64,000 nt of DNA from Chryseobacterium lathyri (GTDB lineage: Bacteria > Bacteroidota > Bacteroidia > Flavobacteriales > Weeksellaceae), in NCBI RefSeq assembly GCF_030812195.1, contig NZ_JAUSSF010000002.1, positions 992,001-1,056,000 on the forward strand. Reading direction: 5' to 3'. Below are positions 60,100 to 64,000 of this stretch, in pieces. A program made the translations under genes and the position numbers. Numbering within the stretch: position 1 is the stretch's first letter; every line of letters starts with the position of its first letter. The notes below the pieces were generated by a model. That model was not told the DNA's origin and did not search any database. It saw only the letters and a list, made by a program, of their open reading frames with translations.

Positions 60100-61248
60100 T
60101 TAACATTTTTCTAAAATAATTGCTGCATTACATCCTCCAAAACCTGAAGCTGTTTTTAAAATATATTGAATTGTTGCGGGCAGATTTTCTCTGATGATAT
60201 TCAACGGCTGAGAAACTCCCATTTCTTCAAAATTCTTTGAAGGAATCAGTATTCCGTGACGGGCACTTTCCATGGATATGATGCTTTCCAGAAGTCCGGA
60301 TGCGCCGAGACAGTGTCCGTAATAGCCCTTCATACTGTTTAATGGAATATTTTGAAGCTCCATTCTGTTGAAAGCGATGGCTTCCATTTCGTCATTGTAC
60401 AGCGTGGCGGTTCCATGGGCAGAAACATAATCAATCTGATTGGGTGCGATGCTTGCTTCTGTCATTGCATTTTTGATGCTGGCATACAACCCGTCTCCTG
60501 TCCTGGAAGGTCCGGAAATATGATTGGCATCATTTACGGCAGAGTCTCCCAGCACTTTAAACCTGAATTTTTCGTTTTGTGAAATGCCTTCGTCAGAATG
60601 GCTGCTAGTTATATAAACTGCTGCTGCAGCTTCACCGATATTAATTCCGTTCCTGTTTTTATCATAGGGTTTGCAAGGTCCTGAGCCTATTGCCTGGAAT
60701 GAGTTGAATCCTGAAATAACAAATTCAGAACTTTCATCACCGGCAATTACGAAAGCATCTTTGTATTTTCCTGCCTGAATCATGTTTTTAGCCACAGCAA
60801 TAGCCATGACTCCTGAGACGCAGGCATTGGAAACAACAATAGGTTTTGTCTTGAAACCGAAATAATTGGCAATTTTTTGTGCTAAATTTGATAAATAGAC
60901 TCCTTCTGGTAGTTCAGTCTGATTTTTTAATAAACTGATATTTCCTTTGGTTGTTGATAGAATGAAAGCGGTTTCCTCCGTGATTTCATGTTTTTCAACC
61001 AGAGGTTTTAAACTCAGAAGAAACATTTTTTCCAGCTTTGTAAAATTCTGATTGTCGAAATTGCTTTTAAATTCTTCTTCCAGCTTTTTTGTATCAATGA
61101 TTGAAGCGTAAAAAGCTTCCTGATTTTCGATAACCTTATGGAGTACTACCCCTGATTTTCCTGCCACCAGATGATTCCAATTGGAAGAAACATCAAATCC
61201 TAAAGGAGTGATGCAGTTATAATCTGTAATATAAGTTTCCTTCTTCAT
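60100..61248 (-). CDS. Beta-ketoacyl-ACP synthase (pigment cluster)
   Basis: 382 residues with Cys143 ([15 protein letters not shown]), His in [12 protein letters not shown] near 277 and His in [12 protein letters not shown] near 312, so a complete condensing enzyme. It differs from the other two synthases in having ACVSG at the nucleophile. One base separates it from the short ketosynthase-like gene and it overlaps the thioesterase stop by one base. Likely works with that short protein on one elongation stage. Confidence 0.92.
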   Translation of the reverse strand: MKKETYITDYNCITPLGFDVSSNWNHLVAGKSGVVLHKVIENQEAFYASIIDTKKLEEEFKSNFDNQNFTKLEKMFLLSLKPLVEKHEITEETAFILSTTKGNISLLKNQTELPEGVYLSNLAQKIANYFGFKTKPIVVSNACVSGVMAIAVAKNMIQAGKYKDAFVIAGDESSEFVISGFNSFQAIGSGPCKPYDKNRNGINIGEAAAAVYITSSHSDEGISQNEKFRFKVLGDSAVNDANHISGPSRTGDGLYASIKNAMTEASIAPNQIDYVSAHGTATLYNDEMEAIAFNRMELQNIPLNSMKGYYGHCLGASGLLESIISMESARHGILIPSKNFEEMGVSQPLNIIRENLPATIQYILKTASGFGGCNAAIILEKC

Positions 61249-61673
61249 TACAATCCCATTTTATCTTTCCATGCCTGAAAAAAATCAGGATTATACAGGC
61301 ATAGGCTTCCATTGCTGTCTAAGAATACCTGAATGGTTTCTCCACTGCATACCAATTGATTATTCTGGTTGAAAATTTCGTAGGTATAGATCAGTTTTGC
61401 AGATACTGAATTCACAAAAGTGGTAACAATCCTGAATGTTTCACCATATTTTAATGGCAAAAAATGTTCACAGGTACTTTTTACGATGGGAGTCACATAG
61501 CCTTCTCTCTGGATATCGAGATAGGTGAGGCCGTGTTCTCTTCCGAAAGCTTCCCTTCCGTCTTCAAAATACACGATATAATGTCCGTGCCAGACAATGC
61601 CCAGCGGATCTGTCTCGTTGAACCTTACTCTTACTTCTTCCGTACAGGTCAATATGTTTTCTTTAGACTGCAT
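61248..61673 (-). CDS. Acyl-CoA/ACP thioesterase, 4-hydroxybenzoyl-CoA thioesterase type
   Basis: 141 residues of the hotdog fold. The front RVRFNETDPLGIVWHGHYIV carries the Asp22-Pro-X-Gly pattern of the 4-hydroxybenzoyl-CoA thioesterase/YbgC group. It would release or proofread the polyene acid from carrier protein. Aryl polyene clusters usually include one. The start overlaps the ABC permease gene by 11 bases. Confidence 0.87.
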   Translation of the reverse strand: MQSKENILTCTEEVRVRFNETDPLGIVWHGHYIVYFEDGREAFGREHGLTYLDIQREGYVTPIVKSTCEHFLPLKYGETFRIVTTFVNSVSAKLIYTYEIFNQNNQLVCSGETIQVFLDSNGSLCLYNPDFFQAWKDKMGL

Positions 61674-62931
61674 TTTGTTTTCTTTCGTAAAAAATGGAAA
61701 TAGCTACCATGGCCATATAGAAGGCAAAAAGGAATGCAAGCTCTTTAGCAATTCCTCCGATACCGCTGTTTCTTAAAATAATATCGTAGTAGGCATTCAG
61801 GCCCCAGTTCATTGGGGAAAATTTTGCCACGGTCTGCATAAATTCAGGCATTAAAAATACGGGAACCCATATTCCTCCGATCGCGGCCAGAACAACTACT
61901 GAAGTTGCTCCAAAAGGGGCAGACTGTTCCTGGGTATCAGCAATAGTTCCTAATAAAACACCAAATCCGATGGCTGCCAGTCCTGAGAATAAAGTTACCA
62001 CAATAAGTTGGAACATTTTCCCTGAAACATCAAAGGCGGGCAGATCCATATACGGGAAAAGATAAATTCCTACGGTTACCATCAGCAAAAACTGAATGAT
62101 ACAGATAATAAGGTAAGTGAATGTTTTTCCTAAAATGTGAACAAAATAAGGGGTGGGACTGATTCTCGCTCTTACGCTTGTACCCTGGCTTTTTTCTTTA
62201 ACTAAATTAATAGAAAGTGGAACTACAATGAAGAAGATGGCAAAAAGTGTCCATGCAGGGACATTGTGCTGAACAGAATTCGGCATCACGTCCATTGCTC
62301 CTTTTTTCGGGGTGATCTCTTTAAAGCTGATCAGGTTTTTGTTTTCTTCAAGGTTTTCCTCTGTCCCCAGCTGGTCCTGAAATGCTTTGTAGATCTTTTT
62401 GTTTTCAATCTCAAAAACCATTTTATTCACTGAATTCATGACTGAGTTTTTGAATCCTGCATTGGTGGCAGGATCAAAATACAGATGAATTTCTTTTGCT
62501 TTTACAGCCGTTTTTTTAACCGCTGCGGAATCTCCTTCCAATCCAAACGAGCTTACGATCGTCTGAACTTTGGAATCAATATTTGAATTTAAATCTTTCG
62601 TTAAATTTTCAGGAATAACGATGGCCATCTGGTAATCTCCGGAAAACACAGCATCCTGCGCTGACTTTTCGTTATAATTCGTCAGCAGCTGGAATGTTTT
62701 GCTGGTTTCCAGTTCCTGTTTTATACTTTTTGATACCTCGGACTTGTCATTGTCAATGAAAATAATCGGAATTTTTGAGCCTTCAAGATTTTTAAAGGTA
62801 GAATCCTGAATTAAAGTAATCGTTACAATTAAAAGCAGCGGCATGACGAAAATAATGACAATTCCCCCGATATCTCTCTTCAGAAGAAGGATTTCCTTCA
62901 CGAAGCTTCTCCAAAGTTTATACAACAACAT
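61663..62931 (-). CDS. ABC-2 type transporter permease (pigment cluster)
   Basis: 422 residues: one N-terminal membrane helix (about 22-42, GIVIIFVMPLLLIVTITLI), a large extracytoplasmic domain (about 45-225), then five helices (from WTLFAIFFIVVPLSINLVKE to LAFLFAFYMAMVAISIFYE). This is the DrrB/YhhJ-type layout of exporters. With the ATPase directly upstream (14-base overlap) it forms an exporter, plausibly for the pigment or a lipid intermediate. Confidence 0.88.
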   Translation of the reverse strand: MLLYKLWRSFVKEILLLKRDIGGIVIIFVMPLLLIVTITLIQDSTFKNLEGSKIPIIFIDNDKSEVSKSIKQELETSKTFQLLTNYNEKSAQDAVFSGDYQMAIVIPENLTKDLNSNIDSKVQTIVSSFGLEGDSAAVKKTAVKAKEIHLYFDPATNAGFKNSVMNSVNKMVFEIENKKIYKAFQDQLGTEENLEENKNLISFKEITPKKGAMDVMPNSVQHNVPAWTLFAIFFIVVPLSINLVKEKSQGTSVRARISPTPYFVHILGKTFTYLIICIIQFLLMVTVGIYLFPYMDLPAFDVSGKMFQLIVVTLFSGLAAIGFGVLLGTIADTQEQSAPFGATSVVVLAAIGGIWVPVFLMPEFMQTVAKFSPMNWGLNAYYDIILRNSGIGGIAKELAFLFAFYMAMVAISIFYERKQNAV

Positions 62932-63676
62932 CTCTTAATTCTTTTCCTGTTAATGATATGAAAACGTCTTCCAGGTTTTCAGCATTTGCAATCTGTGAAA
63001 CAAGTTCTTCCGGTGTTCCTATGGCGTGAATCTTTCCCCGGTCGATAATGGCGATCTTGGTACAGAATTCTTCCGCTTCGGAAAGGTGGTGAGACGTATA
63101 AATAATACATGTTCCGTTTTTATTCAGCTCCTGCAGGAAATCGATGATCACTTTTTTAGACTGAACGTCGACACCTACGGTTGGCTCATCAAGAAACAGA
63201 ACTTTCGGATTATGGAGTGTTCCTGCGATAAGGTTGCAGCGGCGTTTCATTCCTCCGGAAAATTGCTCTACCTGTTTATCGGCAAACTTTGAAAGTCCCA
63301 TGATCTCTAAGGATTCATCGATCACTTTCTTAAGCTCTTTATGCTTTAAGCCGTACAGACTTCCGTAAAACATCAGGTTCTCTTTAGCGGTAAGAGTCGG
63401 ATAGAGGGCGTATTCCTGAGGCACAATGCCAATAATCTGTTTGATCTTGAAGCTGTCCTTCTGAGGAGACAGCCCGTTGATGGTAAATTGTCCTGAAGTA
63501 GGTTTGATCAATCCAGAAAGCATAGAAATCAAAGTGGTTTTTCCTGCCCCGTTCGGACCAAGAATTCCGTAGATCTCGTTTTTTTCTATATTCAGCGAGA
63601 TATCGTTGACAGAAAAGTCTTCGGAGTTCTTATATTTTTTATAGAGATTTTTAATCTCAATCACGTTCTCTGCCAT
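62918..63676 (-). CDS. ABC transporter ATP-binding protein (pigment cluster)
   Basis: 252 residues. Walker A GPNGAGKTT (40-48), Q loop VPQEYALYPTL, signature FSGGMKRR (139-146), Walker B VLFLDEPTVGVD and switch His in YTSHHLSEAEE. Energises the permease encoded downstream with an overlapping start. One base separates it from the BtrH-like gene. Confidence 0.92.
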   Translation of the reverse strand: MAENVIEIKNLYKKYKNSEDFSVNDISLNIEKNEIYGILGPNGAGKTTLISMLSGLIKPTSGQFTINGLSPQKDSFKIKQIIGIVPQEYALYPTLTAKENLMFYGSLYGLKHKELKKVIDESLEIMGLSKFADKQVEQFSGGMKRRCNLIAGTLHNPKVLFLDEPTVGVDVQSKKVIIDFLQELNKNGTCIIYTSHHLSEAEEFCTKIAIIDRGKIHAIGTPEELVSQIANAENLEDVFISLTGKELRDVVV

Positions 63677-63677
63677 A

Positions 63678-64000
63678 TCAGATCGCTTTTCTCAGTTTTT
63701 TATAAAAAGCTTCTTCCAGATCAGCAATATGAAGCATGGATTTTGAAAGGTTGTTGTAGATATCACTTTTCGAGTTTCTGTTTTTGTAAACACGGGCAAT
63801 ATCCACGGCAAAGTCTCTCCATAAATCTCCGATAGCTGTAATTTCTTTTGAAAGCTCTTTTAATTCATCATTTTTAAGAATGACAGCGGCTTCCTGAAGG
63901 AATGCACCATAAATAAACCTGAAACCGCCTCCTCCTGTGCCGATCTCTTCCTGCATTCTGATCAGTTGGCCCAGATAGTGGTTGGTGACCTTAGTTCCTT
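63678..64000 (-). CDS. BtrH-type / DUF4872 domain protein, C-terminal part (partial)
   Basis: The frame stays open to the right edge, so the start lies beyond base 64000; an internal Met at 63956 is not the start. The visible 107 residues read GTKVTNHYLGQLIRMQEEIG then TGGGGFRFIYGAFLQEA, the C-terminal DUF4872-like part of proteins with a BtrH N-terminal domain. In butirosin synthesis BtrH transfers an acyl chain from ACP to the antibiotic. In flavobacterial pigment clusters such a gene stands beside the ABC exporter, so acyl transfer from ACP to the pigment scaffold is a reasonable inference. Confidence 0.72.
   Translation of the reverse strand, partial: GTKVTNHYLGQLIRMQEEIGTGGGGFRFIYGAFLQEAAVILKNDELKELSKEITAIGDLWRDFAVDIARVYKNRNSKSDIYNNLSKSMLHIADLEEAFYKKLRKAI

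Noticed and set aside
1..64000. CRISPR arrays, tRNA, rRNA, prophage or insertion sequences
   Set aside because: No regularly spaced repeats, no tRNA cloverleaf-type T-arm motifs, no transposase or phage genes were seen by eye; a tRNAscan or ISfinder run would be decisive.

Overview
The window looks like the chromosome of a Flavobacteriia member, most likely Chryseobacterium or a close relative in the Weeksellaceae. The DNA is AT-rich. Start codons mostly lack Shine-Dalgarno sequences, and several genes have the Bacteroidota promoter -7 element (TAnnTTTG) just upstream. Gene content fits: TonB receptors, a type 2-like IleS, a DksA-like protein without zinc ligands, DUF6576/DUF2683 small proteins, and a large gene cluster of the flexirubin type (aryl polyene plus dialkylresorcinol pigment). 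No tRNA, rRNA, CRISPR array, prophage or insertion sequence was seen.

Layout. 1-3.5 kb: the start of one TonB receptor (minus strand), then a receptor gene behind a leader holding an S-box-like (SAM) RNA and a small frame ending in a Met/Cys run. 3.5-9.4 kb: two different aconitases in tandem, with a decayed copy of the first aconitase's 5' end upstream of the second. 9.4-12.6 kb: a WG-repeat protein and a TonB receptor behind a TPP riboswitch. 12.7-21.6 kb: housekeeping and envelope genes (HU-domain protein, thioesterase, hydroxyacid dehydrogenase, serine hydrolase, lipoprotein, haem-binding protein, NUDIX, XerD, dCMP deaminase, enoyl-CoA hydratase). 21.6-24.2 kb: divergent catalase and OxyR. 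24.2-28 kb: metK behind a SAM-II riboswitch, an ECF sigma factor followed by an unlisted 44-residue gene, and a HAD phosphatase. 28-31.7 kb: a PepSY-like protein, a two-component system and trpS. 31.8-37.5 kb: sanA-like, lspA, small genes, a DksA-like gene and ileS. 37.5-39.5 kb: a REP-like repeat and an M23 peptidase.

39.5-64 kb is the pigment cluster. An aromatic amino acid ammonia-lyase very like flavobacterial tyrosine ammonia-lyase would supply 4-coumarate, and an adenylating ligase would activate it. Two ACPs, three intact ketosynthases, two catalytically degenerate ketosynthase-like proteins, a ketoreductase and a FabZ-like dehydratase would extend it to an aryl polyene. A halogenase-like flavoprotein, an LpxL-like acyltransferase, a CrtI-like oxidoreductase, a C45 hydrolase and a thioesterase could tailor or esterify it. 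LolA, lipoproteins, a beta-barrel protein and an ABC transporter point to delivery into the outer membrane. The resorcinol genes (darA/darB type) were not found and presumably lie beyond base 64000. Four related palindromic repeats sit in spacers next to ketosynthase and ACP genes of this cluster.

The most interesting points are the sulfur-type double leader at 326-707, the vestigial aconitase fragment, the second SAM-sensing RNA class at metK with two competing start-masking helices, and the cluster-specific palindromes.
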